Translations under genes and position numbers: made by a program
Assembly: GCF_022095615.2 (NCBI RefSeq)
Contig: NZ_CP155559.1
Location: forward strand, 3,903,501 to 3,967,500
Direction of reading: 5' to 3'
Source: Bacillus thuringiensis
GTDB taxonomy: Bacteria > Bacillota > Bacilli > Bacillales > Bacillaceae_G
Length of the DNA stretch: 64,000 nt
Shown here: piece by piece, positions 16,867 through 24,713 of the stretch
Numbering within the stretch: position 1 is the first letter of the stretch
Layout of the letters: each line of letters starts with the position of its first letter
The notes under the pieces: generated by a model
What the model saw: only the letters and a program-made list of their open reading frames with translations
What the model was told of the DNA's origin: nothing
Databases searched by the model: none

Positions 16867-19572
16867 ATGTTAAATTTACAAAGACAAGAAACAAAACATT
16901 CTTACGATCAAGATCGTATGAAAATAAATAACGAATTATTGGTGGAAGTCGCAACACAAGGTGCAAACAAGGCGTTACAACTTTTAGAAACAACAGAAGA
17001 TGGACTCTCTAAACAAGAAGCGGCTCGTAGACTTACTTTATATGGTCCGAATGAAATCGCTCATAATAAAACATCACCGTGGTACATTCAATTTCTACTG
17101 GCATTTAAAAATCCATTTATTTTTGTTTTATTAGCTCTCGGCGCACTCTCTTTTTTCACAGATGACATACAAGGAACCATTGTCGTATCTGTAATGGTAA
17201 TGCTAAGTGCAACGATTCGCTTTCTACAAGAATTTCGTTCTCAAAAAGCTGCGGATCAGTTAAAAGCTATGGTTCGAACAACGGCGAGCGTCTTTAGAAT
17301 AGATGGATTTGTACACGAAACAAAAAACGTAATGAATTTGAAGCAAAATGATTCAACGGAAATTCCAATTGAAGAACTTGTACCTGGCGATATTATTTCA
17401 CTTTCAGCCGGTGATATCGTTCCAGCTGATGTGCGTATTTTATCAGCTAAAGATTTATTTGTGAATCAGTCTTCTTTAATTGGGGAAGCACTTCCTGTGG
17501 AAAAGTATGAAAACTGCTACCATACAGAGAATAAACATATCTTACCGAAAAACATGAAAAAAAATTACAATCCACTCGATATGGAAAACCTTTGTTTTAT
17601 GGGTACAAATATTGTAAGTGGTAGTGCAAAAGCTGTTGTCATCTCCACAAGTACTGATACGTATTTCGGCTCTTTAGCAAAAAAGGTAATCGGCAAACGA
17701 GTAGAAACAAGCTTTGATAAAGGTGTAAACAAAGTAAGCTGGCTCTTAATTACATTCATGCTTATTATGGCGCCTATCGTTCTTCTCATTAACGGATTCA
17801 CAAAAGGGGATTGGCAAGAGGCTTTCTTCTTCGCTATCGCAATTGCTGTTGGTCTCACACCTGAAATGTTACCAATGATTGTAACTGCTAATTTAGCAAA
17901 AGGTGCCGTTAACATGTCTAAACAGAAAGTAATTGTAAAACAACTGAATTCTATTCAAAACTTAGGTGCTATGAACATTCTTTGTACCGATAAAACAGGT
18001 ACTTTAACAGAAGATAAAGTTGTACTTGTCCGGCATTTAGATCCAAACGGTAATACATGTAATCGTGTATTACACTTCGCCTATTTAAATAGCTTCTATC
18101 AAACAGGATTGAAAAATTTAATAGATAAAGCCGTTATGAAACATACGGAAGAAAACCAGAAGTTTAATCCATCCATTTTTCAAAAACTAGATGAAATTCC
18201 ATTTGATTTTGCTCGCCGGCGTATGTCTGTCATCGTGAAAGATATTTCAGGTGAGCATACAATGGTTTGTAAAGGGGCAGTAGAAGAAATTTTATCTATT
18301 TGTAACTACACTGAAGTAGCTGGAAAAGTTGTTTCTCTTACCGATGACATGCGCTCAAATGTAAAACAACTAAGTGAGACATTAAATAGTGAAGGTATGC
18401 GTGTTATTGCTGTAGCTTATAAAAAAGATAGACCAATAAATGATATAGAGTACACGGTACAAGATGAAAATAATATGATTCTCGCTGGATATATCGGCTT
18501 TTTAGATCCACCGAAACCATCTGCAGCTACTGCCATTCAAGCATTACAGAAACATGGTGTACAAGTAAAAATTTTAACTGGCGATAACGAAATCGTGACA
18601 AGAAAAGTTTGCAAAGAAGTTGGATTAAATATCGGTGAGCCTGTCCTTGGTTACGAAATCGAATCTTTACCTGATAAAGCATTAGCAAAATTAGCCGAAG
18701 AAACAACTGTATTTGCTAAACTAAATCCAATGCAAAAATCTCGCATTATACGAGTATTACAAGGAAACGGACACACTGTAGGTTATATGGGAGATGGTAT
18801 TAACGATGCCGTAGCGTTACGTGAAGCTGATGTTGGCATATCTGTTGATACTGCTACCGATATTGCAAAAGAGTCTTCCGACATTATTTTACTTGAAAAA
18901 AGCTTAACAATATTAGAAGCAGGTATTTTAGAAGGACGCACTACATTCGGAAACATTTTAAAATATATTAAAATGACAGCTAGCTCTAACTTCGGAAATG
19001 TATTTAGTGTGTTAGTAGCAAGTGCTTTCATCCCCTTCTTGCCGATGCTTGCCATTCACCTTTTAATTCAAAACTTGCTTTATGATATTTCACAACTGTC
19101 TATTCCATGGGACAAAATGGATAAAGAGTTTTTAGAAAAGCCAAGAAAATGGGATACTGCAAACTTACGGAACTTCATTATTTGTATCGGTCCCATTAGT
19201 TCCATATTTGATATCATCACATATGTAGTCATGTGGAACGTCTTCGGTGCAAATACAGCTAGCGAACAATCATTATTCCAATCTGGTTGGTTTGTCGTTG
19301 GATTACTAACACAAACTTTAATTGTTCACATGATAAGAACACAGAAGATTCCGTTCATTCAAAGTACTGCATCAATACCGGTTCTTTTATTGACCGCTTG
19401 TATTATGGCAATCGGAATTTATATTCCATTCTCGCCACTTGGAGCAGCTGTTGGATTACAAGCATTACCACTTAGCTATTTCCCTTGGTTAATAGGAATA
19501 CTATTAGGCTATGCTTTCTTAACACAGTTCCTAAAAAAAGTTTATATTAAAAAGTTTCATAGCTGGTTATAA
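16867..19572 (+). CDS. mgtA: Magnesium-importing P-type ATPase
   Basis: 901 residues from ATG 16867; the ATG at 16846 lies inside the ribosome-site hairpin and has no ribosome site of its own. This is a P3B-type ATPase importing Mg2+ across the membrane with ATP. In order: cation-ATPase N-domain (ALQLLETTEDGLS), the first membrane helices, the actuator loop with LIGEALPVEKYE (TGE replaced by IGE), the PxxP-like VGLTPEMLPM in helix 4, and the phosphorylation site CTDKTGTLTED with Asp at about residue 375. Then come KGAVEEI for nucleotide binding, MGDGINDAVAL, and six C-terminal helices. The M-box riboswitch upstream supports Mg2+ as substrate. Its stop codon lies on the first bases of an interspersed repeat. 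Confidence 0.95.
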   Translation: MLNLQRQETKHSYDQDRMKINNELLVEVATQGANKALQLLETTEDGLSKQEAARRLTLYGPNEIAHNKTSPWYIQFLLAFKNPFIFVLLALGALSFFTDDIQGTIVVSVMVMLSATIRFLQEFRSQKAADQLKAMVRTTASVFRIDGFVHETKNVMNLKQNDSTEIPIEELVPGDIISLSAGDIVPADVRILSAKDLFVNQSSLIGEALPVEKYENCYHTENKHILPKNMKKNYNPLDMENLCFMGTNIVSGSAKAVVISTSTDTYFGSLAKKVIGKRVETSFDKGVNKVSWLLITFMLIMAPIVLLINGFTKGDWQEAFFFAIAIAVGLTPEMLPMIVTANLAKGAVNMSKQKVIVKQLNSIQNLGAMNILCTDKTGTLTEDKVVLVRHLDPNGNTCNRVLHFAYLNSFYQTGLKNLIDKAVMKHTEENQKFNPSIFQKLDEIPFDFARRRMSVIVKDISGEHTMVCKGAVEEILSICNYTEVAGKVVSLTDDMRSNVKQLSETLNSEGMRVIAVAYKKDRPINDIEYTVQDENNMILAGYIGFLDPPKPSAATAIQALQKHGVQVKILTGDNEIVTRKVCKEVGLNIGEPVLGYEIESLPDKALAKLAEETTVFAKLNPMQKSRIIRVLQGNGHTVGYMGDGINDAVALREADVGISVDTATDIAKESSDIILLEKSLTILEAGILEGRTTFGNILKYIKMTASSNFGNVFSVLVASAFIPFLPMLAIHLLIQNLLYDISQLSIPWDKMDKEFLEKPRKWDTANLRNFIICIGPISSIFDIITYVVMWNVFGANTASEQSLFQSGWFVVGLLTQTLIVHMIRTQKIPFIQSTASIPVLLLTACIMAIGIYIPFSPLGAAVGLQALPLSYFPWLIGILLGYAFLTQFLKKVYIKKFHSWL

Positions 19573-19800
19573 AGTGAAACTTTAATCAGTGGGGGTTTTC
19601 TTCATCCCCCACTGATTATTAGTTGAACCAATCGGACTTTTATGGGCAGTTGATCCCCCACCTAACCTCTTTGCTTTCGCTGAATTTTGAGGTGGGGGTC
19701 TTACTGCCCATTAAAGCGGGATAAAGTGAAGCTTTCATCTGCCCGCAAATAGCGAGATAAAAATGAGAATGAGCGGGTACCCCCCACTCATTCTCAAAAA
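19570..19800 (+). repeat. Cereus-group interspersed repeat, full-length copy with three hairpins
   Basis: The element begins ATAAAGTGAAACTTTAATCA on the mgtA stop codon. Hairpin 1: AATCAGTGGGGG (19584-19595) with CCCCCACTGATT (19606-19617). Hairpin 2: GGGCAGT and CCCCCACCT (19644-19663) with AGGTGGGGG and ACTGCCC (19690-19709). A second ATAAAGTGAA follows at 19721. Hairpin 3: TGAGAATGAG (19764-19773) with CTCATTCTCA (19787-19796). The layout resembles the bcr repeats reported for the B. cereus group, which are thought to be mobile and structured as RNA; assignment to a named bcr class is not possible here. Confidence 0.75.
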
Positions 19801-19835
19801 CATAACATGGACTTATATGTATGGAGGTGACCATG

Positions 19836-20537
19836 ATGGTATGGTATGACATTGTATTAAGATTATTTATCGCAATTATTGTAGGTGCTTGCATCGGAAT
19901 GGAACGGCAATGGAGACACAGGATGGCTGGATTACGGACAAATGCTCTCGTATCACTTGGTGCCTGTATATTTGTTTTATTATCCGTCATGCTTGATCAC
20001 GATGCTAGCCCCTCACGTATTGCCGCTCAAGTCGTTAGTGGGATTGGTTTTTTAGGAGGCGGCGTTATTATCCGCGATGGTTTTAGTATTAGAGGGCTTA
20101 ATACAGCGGCTACTCTATGGTGCGCAGCTGCTGTTGGTACTCTTACAGGCGCTGGTTTCCTCGTTGCAGCTATGTTAGGTGCAACCGGCGTTTTACTGGC
20201 AAATATACTACTCCGTCCAATCGCTCTCTTTATGAATCAAAAATCAAAAGAAGAGTCACCTGAACAAACGAACTACTTCCTTTCTCTTACTTGTTCAGAA
20301 GAACATGAAGCCCATATTCGTTTTTTACTTATGCACATGGTAAGTTCTGAAGGCATCGGTTTAAAAGAATTGTATAGTGAAGACGTAGATTCTAAGCAAA
20401 AAGTGTGTATACAAGCTACATTACATTGCAGTACAAATGCAGCAGTCTTAATTGAAAAAATAGTGAGTAGAATGCTATTAGAAGCTGGCGTTACTGCAGC
20501 TGGGTGGAAAACTTCATTAGATTTAGAAGCCAGTTAG
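19836..20537 (+). CDS. MgtC/SapB-family membrane protein
   Basis: 233 residues from ATG 19836 (or 19833), with GGAGGTGA at 19823; a frame starting at 19821 contains that site and is rejected. The N-terminal membrane domain shows the MgtC signature GACIGMERQWRHRMAGLRTN and the following ALVSLGACIFVLLS, then VVSGIGFLGGGVIIRDG and LNTAATLWCAAAVG. The C-terminal 80 or so residues form a soluble ACT-like domain. MgtC proteins help survival at low Mg2+ and, in some pathogens, modulate F-type ATPase. The neighbouring Mg2+ ATPase supports a magnesium role. It may share the upstream transcript or have its own promoter after the repeat. Confidence 0.9.
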   Translation: MVWYDIVLRLFIAIIVGACIGMERQWRHRMAGLRTNALVSLGACIFVLLSVMLDHDASPSRIAAQVVSGIGFLGGGVIIRDGFSIRGLNTAATLWCAAAVGTLTGAGFLVAAMLGATGVLLANILLRPIALFMNQKSKEESPEQTNYFLSLTCSEEHEAHIRFLLMHMVSSEGIGLKELYSEDVDSKQKVCIQATLHCSTNAAVLIEKIVSRMLLEAGVTAAGWKTSLDLEAS

Positions 20538-20540
20538 AAA

Positions 20541-20579
20541 TGAAAGGTGTCATGATATTTACAGCTTCATGACACCTTC
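20541..20579. terminator. Hairpin between the mgtC-family gene and dinB
   Basis: AAGGTGTCATGA (20544-20555) and TCATGACACCTT (20567-20578) pair perfectly around 11 nt, between convergent genes. T-tracts are short on both sides. Confidence 0.65.
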
Positions 20580-21817
20580 TACATAAACTTATTTTCTAAT
20601 TTTTGCTGAAAAGACTTTTCCTGCTTACGTAATAATTGACTACCTCGTTGTAAAAGTGGCATTCCATACTTATCATTAATTTGATCGATGACAGCAAGTA
20701 GCGGCTCTTCTTTCGCATCTTCTTCAAATGAAAACAAATCTAATTGTTTCACCGATTCTGTCTTCCACTCTATTTCAGTAGCTGTAACACCTAGTAAACG
20801 AACGGAATCACCGTCCCAATGTTGCTTCCATAAACGAGATGCTGCCTGAAAAATATCTCGTTCTTCCCAAATCGCATTTTTCAATTGCTTACTCCGCGTT
20901 ACTGTCCGCCTATCCTGATATTTAATCATAATTTGAATATTATAGCTGACAAGAGTTCGTTTTTGTAATCTTTTACTCACTGATTTTGATAGCCGTTCTA
21001 ACATATCAAGTAATTCTTTCTCTTCATCCATATCCTTTGAAAAAGTCATCGAATTACCGATACTTTTATGTTGTCCCATTTGACTCGGGTCAACTTCCCT
21101 ATCATCCATACCTTTTGCCCGCCTTTGTAAATCAACACCATGCTTTCCAATTTTAGCGCGAATGATATGTTCGTTTCCTTTTGCTAACTGTTCAATTGTT
21201 TGTATATGAATATCATTTAATTTTTCAGCTGTTTTTTCTCCAATTCCATGCATCGCTTCAACTGGAAGTGGCCAAATCATTTCTGAAATATCTCGTTTTC
21301 GAAGTACGGTAATACCGAGAGGCTTTTTCATATCAGAAGCTGTTTTTGCTAGGAAAAGGTTAGGAGCAATTCCGATGCTACACGGAAGTTGTAACTCTGT
21401 TAATAACGCCTGCTGAATCATCTTTGCTATTTCAAGAGGCGAACCGAGTGCGTAGCAATCTGTAATATCTAAATATCCTTCATCTATTGAGACTGGTTGT
21501 ATTTTTTCCGTAAAACGGGAAAGAATTTGAAACATTTGAAATGAAGCTTCACGATATAATGTAAAATTAGGACGCATTACAACTAATTGTGGACATAACC
21601 TTTTTGCTTCCCAAAGAGGCATCGTTGTACGTATTCCATAGTCTCTCGCCTCATAACTACATGTTATGATAATTCCTTTTCTTTCTTTTTCATTTCCAGC
21701 AACTGCTAACGGCTTCCCTTGTAATGATGGGTTATGAGCAATTTCAACAGATGCGAAAAAACAATTCATATCTACATGCAAAATAACACGACCATTTTTC
21801 GGATACATTTCTCGCAT
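20579..21817 (-). CDS. dinB: DNA polymerase IV (Y family)
   Basis: 412 residues from ATG 21817 with GGAGGGGTGAG upstream; a frame to 21853 overlaps that site. This is a lesion-bypass polymerase. Motifs: ILHVDMNCFFASVE with the first catalytic Asp, SYEARDYGIRTTMP, and SIDEGYLDIT with the catalytic Asp-Glu pair near residue 107. The helix-hairpin-helix region (MHGIGEKTAEKLNDI) and little-finger domain follow. QLDLFSFEE near the C-terminus is a sliding-clamp-binding motif. A LexA-like palindrome lies 18 nt before the start. It corresponds to B. subtilis PolYqjH. Confidence 0.94.
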   Translation of the reverse strand: MREMYPKNGRVILHVDMNCFFASVEIAHNPSLQGKPLAVAGNEKERKGIIITCSYEARDYGIRTTMPLWEAKRLCPQLVVMRPNFTLYREASFQMFQILSRFTEKIQPVSIDEGYLDITDCYALGSPLEIAKMIQQALLTELQLPCSIGIAPNLFLAKTASDMKKPLGITVLRKRDISEMIWPLPVEAMHGIGEKTAEKLNDIHIQTIEQLAKGNEHIIRAKIGKHGVDLQRRAKGMDDREVDPSQMGQHKSIGNSMTFSKDMDEEKELLDMLERLSKSVSKRLQKRTLVSYNIQIMIKYQDRRTVTRSKQLKNAIWEERDIFQAASRLWKQHWDGDSVRLLGVTATEIEWKTESVKQLDLFSFEEDAKEEPLLAVIDQINDKYGMPLLQRGSQLLRKQEKSFQQKLENKFM

Positions 21818-21834
21818 ATTACTCACCCCTCCAA

Positions 21835-21857
21835 AGAACATTTGTTCCTTCATTATA
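21835..21857 (-). promoter_or_regulatory. LexA-like SOS box and -10 element of dinB
   Basis: On the minus strand TATAAT (21852-21857) is followed by GGAACAAATGTTCT (21835-21848), which matches 12 of 14 positions of the Gram-positive LexA/DinR consensus CGAACRNRYGTTYG. The 12-bp core GAACAAATGTTC is a near-perfect palindrome. Binding there would block transcription start. Confidence 0.7.
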
Positions 21858-21947
21858 TCAAATTTTGCATAATAGTTATAATAATTACTTGGTCTTTTCC
21901 TTTTATATATTTGATATAATTTACATAAAATGTGGAAAGGGGTGATT

Positions 21948-22151
21948 ATGATAAAATCAACTCATAAACTCAACTATACGTTCCTTGTGATTATATTAAT
22001 CATAACCCTTAATTATTTACTGCTTCCTATTTTCAATATTAATACGTTTGGATTCTTCCCTCGCCTAGTACATGTAGCAACAACTTATATATTGCCATGG
22101 ATTTTCTTGTATTGGCTAATCCGCCTTGTAAAAGCAATCGAATCAAAATAA
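21948..22151 (+). CDS. Small two-helix membrane protein
   Basis: 67 residues from ATG 21948 behind AAAGGGGTGATT. Two hydrophobic helices are visible: YTFLVIILIITLNYLLLPIF and, after a short loop, VATTYILPWIFLYWLIRLV, with a basic C-terminus (KAIESK). No conserved motif is recognised. B. subtilis has a small gene (yqzJ) beside its dinB homologue yqjH, so this could be the counterpart, but sequence identity was not checked. Terminator follows. Confidence 0.6.
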   Translation: MIKSTHKLNYTFLVIILIITLNYLLLPIFNINTFGFFPRLVHVATTYILPWIFLYWLIRLVKAIESK

Positions 22152-22190
22152 AAAGCGTGTAAATCAATTATGATTTACACGCTTTTTATT
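22151..22190. terminator. Bidirectional terminator
   Basis: AAAAGCGTGTAAATCA (22151-22166) and TGATTTACACGCTTTT (22171-22186) form a perfect 16-bp stem around ATTA with T-tracts both ways, between convergent genes. Confidence 0.93.
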
Positions 22191-22195
22191 TTACA

Positions 22196-23314
22196 TTACT
22201 TTGCTACTTCTTCAATAATTGCAACAACTAATTCTGCTGTTTTTGCTAATTCTTCAACAGGAATCTTTTCGTTTGTTGTATGAATTTCTTCATAACCAAC
22301 CGCTAAGTTAACTGTCGGAATACCGTGGCCTGCAATTACGTTTGCATCACTTCCGCCACCACTTTGGTGAAGAGAAGGTGTACGACCAATGTTTTCAGCT
22401 GCACGTTTTGCAACTTCTACAACGTGATCGCCATCAGCAAATTTAAATCCTGGATACATAACGTTTACTTCAACGTCTGCTTGACCGCCCATTTCTTTTG
22501 CAGTTGTTTCAAATGCTTCTTTCATTTTCGCAACTTGTACTTCCATTTTCTCATTGATTAAAGAACGCGCTTCTGCAAAGATTTGTACATGATCGCAAAC
22601 GATATTTGTTTGTGTACCACCTTCAAAACGTCCAATATTTGCAGTTGTTTCAGAATCAATACGACCAAGTGGCATCTTCGCAATTGCCTTCGCTGCGATA
22701 GTAATTGCAGATACACCTTTTTCTGGTGCTACACCAGCGTGAGCTGTTTTCCCACGAATAATCGCATTCACTTTCGCTTGTGTTGGAGCTGCAACAACAA
22801 TTTCACCAACTTTTCCATCGCTATCTAATGCATAACCGTATTTCGCTGTAATGCGCTCACGATCTAATGCTTTTGCACCAACAAGACCAGATTCTTCTCC
22901 AACTGTAATAATAAATTCAATTTTGCCATGAGGGATGTTTTTCTCTTTTAAAACACGAATTGCTTCAAACATTGATGCTAATCCTGCTTTATCATCCGCA
23001 CCTAAAATCGTAGTACCATCTGACACGATATATCCATCTTTAATAGAAGGCTTAATTCCATTACCAGGAACTACTGTATCCATATGAGAAGTAAAGTAAA
23101 TTGTATCAACACCATCTTTTGTTGCTGGTAATGTACAAATTAAATTACCTGCACCATGCCCAGTAACAGCCATTGTGTCATCTTCAAATACTTCTACACC
23201 TAAATCTGTAAATTTCTTTGTTAATACTTTGCAAATTTCTGCTTCAAATTTCGTTTCAGAATCTACTTGTACTAATTCCATAAATTCATTTACTAAACGT
23301 TCTTGATTAATCAT
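22196..23314 (-). CDS. yqjE: M20-family tripeptidase-like aminopeptidase (YqjE)
   Basis: 372 residues. A zinc peptidase of the peptidase T-like M20 subgroup that probably cleaves short peptides in the cytoplasm. Metal-site motifs: YFTSHMDTVVPG (His and catalytic Asp, about residues 75-80), ILGADDKAGLA (bridging Asp), IITVGEESGLVGAKAL (catalytic Glu and metal Glu) and a C-terminal HTTNEKI. The dimerisation or lid domain lies between, with KTAHAGVAPEKGVSAI. The start at 23314 has GGAGGCGCAG upstream. Substrate preference cannot be predicted from sequence. Confidence 0.9.
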   Translation of the reverse strand: MINQERLVNEFMELVQVDSETKFEAEICKVLTKKFTDLGVEVFEDDTMAVTGHGAGNLICTLPATKDGVDTIYFTSHMDTVVPGNGIKPSIKDGYIVSDGTTILGADDKAGLASMFEAIRVLKEKNIPHGKIEFIITVGEESGLVGAKALDRERITAKYGYALDSDGKVGEIVVAAPTQAKVNAIIRGKTAHAGVAPEKGVSAITIAAKAIAKMPLGRIDSETTANIGRFEGGTQTNIVCDHVQIFAEARSLINEKMEVQVAKMKEAFETTAKEMGGQADVEVNVMYPGFKFADGDHVVEVAKRAAENIGRTPSLHQSGGGSDANVIAGHGIPTVNLAVGYEEIHTTNEKIPVEELAKTAELVVAIIEEVAK

Positions 23315-23441
23315 AAGACTGCGCCTCCTGCACTACCATTATGTATGTAACACTATTAATTATAACAGAATTTCGCAAAAGTTTCGAAATACAAGACAAA
23401 AAACAGACGGTTTATATGTCTAGATAACCATCTGCTTTCTA

Positions 23442-23984
23442 TTACTCATTTAACAATACCCAGCGCATATGATCTTCCCATACTCCATTTACCATTAACA
23501 TCTTCCTAGACACGCCCTCATATTGAAAGCCTATCTTCGTCACTACTTGTATAGATGCTAAATTTCGTGGCATAATCGGTGCTTCTATACGATGTAACTG
23601 AAATTCTTCGAAAGTAACTTGAATAGCTTTCCTAAGCGCTTCTGTCGTGTAACCTTTATTCAATTCTGCCTTATCTAATTTATAGCTGAGCACACAAGAT
23701 TGATAAATACCGCGAACGATTAGATTAAATGAGATACACCCAATAATTTTTGTATCATCACCCTTTTTAAAAATCCAAAGCCTGATGATTTTACCTTCTG
23801 CAAACTCTTTTCTATCCTTTTGTAACTTTTTCTTCTGATAATCTAACGTAAAAAAATCATCCGGTCTATACTCTTCCCAAGCTTTTAAAAATTCACGATT
23901 TCTGTCGTAATATTGAAGAATTTTTTCAGCATACGACTCATCAATTTCCCTTAAATGTAAACGATTTGTTTCGTATATTTTCAT
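23442..23984 (-). CDS. GNAT-family N-acetyltransferase (RimJ/RimL type)
   Basis: 180 residues from ATG 23984 (MKIYETNRLHLREID), with GGAGA upstream; an adjacent ATG at 23987 is possible. The NRLHLRE opening, IIGCISFNLI strand, AELNKGYTTEALRKAIQ (acetyl-CoA loop region) and LHRIEAPIMPRNLASIQVVTK and KIGFQYEG segments are typical of RimJ/RimL-like enzymes. The acetyl-CoA loop has KGYTTEA instead of the usual RGYGTEA-like form. Such enzymes acetylate the N-terminus of ribosomal or other proteins, or small amines. The target is unknown. It is a single-gene unit. Confidence 0.85.
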   Translation of the reverse strand: MKIYETNRLHLREIDESYAEKILQYYDRNREFLKAWEEYRPDDFFTLDYQKKKLQKDRKEFAEGKIIRLWIFKKGDDTKIIGCISFNLIVRGIYQSCVLSYKLDKAELNKGYTTEALRKAIQVTFEEFQLHRIEAPIMPRNLASIQVVTKIGFQYEGVSRKMLMVNGVWEDHMRWVLLNE

Positions 23985-24115
23985 CATCGTATCTCCATTC
24001 TTCAGCTTGCATAACAAAAAACTTATACTCTATCATTATTATATATTCTCTACATACATACATATTTCCTGTTATACTTTACACGCACTTCTCGAATTTT
24101 GTCACTTCTCTCCCC

Positions 24116-24152
24116 TTGTCCACAATATCATTTCTCGTTACAATGATATTGT
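24116..24152 (+). promoter_or_regulatory. Promoter with overlapping operator ahead of Prli42
   Basis: TTGTCC (24116-24121), 17 nt, TACAAT (24139-24144). A perfect 11-bp inverted repeat, ACAATATCATT (24122-24132) and AATGATATTGT (24142-24152), fills the spacer and covers the -10 and start point. This is the usual arrangement of a repressor operator. The regulator is not identified. Confidence 0.6.
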
Positions 24153-24176
24153 ACTGATTTGCAAGGAGGTTTAACG

Positions 24177-24269
24177 ATGCATAAAAAAGCTCAAAAAGTT
24201 ATGGTTTATGTAATGCTAATTTCTATGCTTGTAACAACATTACTTGCTGGCGCAAGTATGTTTTGGTAA
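24177..24269 (+). CDS. prli42: Stressosome-associated miniprotein Prli42
   Basis: A 30-residue single-pass membrane protein: a basic N-terminus (MHKKAQKV) and one helix (MVYVMLISMLVTTLLAGASM), ending MFW. AAGGAGG is 9 nt before the ATG. Size, basic head and single helix match the Prli42 family of Listeria and Bacillus, which anchors the stressosome at the membrane and helps transmit oxidative stress to sigma-B. It is followed by a strong terminator and preceded by a promoter with an operator-like palindrome. Such a short gene is easily missed by gene finders. Family membership rests on overall likeness rather than a search. Confidence 0.75.
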   Translation: MHKKAQKVMVYVMLISMLVTTLLAGASMFW

Positions 24270-24296
24270 AAAGGACGATACTTTCGTCCTTTTTTT
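24268..24296 (+). terminator. Terminator of prli42
   Basis: AAAAAGGACGA (24268-24278) pairs with TCGTCCTTTTT (24284-24294) around TACTT, then more T. It starts on the stop codon of prli42. Confidence 0.9.
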
Positions 24297-24312
24297 ACTT
24301 TTTATACATAAC

Positions 24313-24348
24313 AAAATAAACCATCTCGATATCGAGATGGTTTATTTT
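24313..24348. terminator. Perfect palindromic terminator of the gene at 24342
   Basis: AAAATAAACCATCTCGAT followed directly by ATCGAGATGGTTTATTTT is a 36-bp perfect palindrome overlapping the stop codon of the minus-strand gene. It can act in both directions. Confidence 0.85.
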
Positions 24349-24581
24349 ATATAAAGCACAATCGCTACAATACTAAAGGAAAATGACATTACAAGTGCTG
24401 TAATAAAACTTGTATATTGTTTCTGCTGAAATGCTCCAATAACAAAAGTAAGATTGAGTAATGCCATACATATAATTGCTACAAGATAAGAGCATATATT
24501 AAAAGTTGCCAATATGAATGTAATAACAAATAGAAATCCCATAAAAAATTGCATATACGAAATTTTTGGATTCAAGTACAT
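24342..24581 (-). CDS. Small three-helix membrane protein, unknown function
   Basis: 79 residues with three hydrophobic segments: FFMGFLFVITFILATFN, YLVAIICMALLNLTFVIGAF and ITALVMSFSFSIVAIVLYI, separated by short polar loops (QQKQYTS). The start at 24581 has AAGGGGTTGC upstream. No known family could be assigned. It stands alone between Prli42 and the L,D-transpeptidase gene; a degenerate interspersed repeat lies just upstream at 24609-24675. Confidence 0.65.
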   Translation of the reverse strand: MYLNPKISYMQFFMGFLFVITFILATFNICSYLVAIICMALLNLTFVIGAFQQKQYTSFITALVMSFSFSIVAIVLYIK

Positions 24582-24608
24582 ATGAGCAACCCCTTTATCT
24601 AATTTTTA

Positions 24609-24675
24609 CCCCGATTGGTGCGGGCTGATAATCAGCGGGTAAAAAACCTCTCACTGATTAAAATTTCACTTTATC
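24609..24675 (-). repeat. Cereus-group interspersed repeat, truncated copy B
   Basis: On the minus strand it reads ATAAAGTGAAATTTTAATCA at 24675 and continues through a hairpin (AATCAG with CTGATT) to ACCAATCGGGG. It matches the first 65 bp of the element at 19570, including the ACCAATCGG that follows its first hairpin, then stops. Confidence 0.65.
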
Positions 24676-24713
24676 TTTCTATACTCTCATTAACTCATGG
24701 TTATGTACACATG

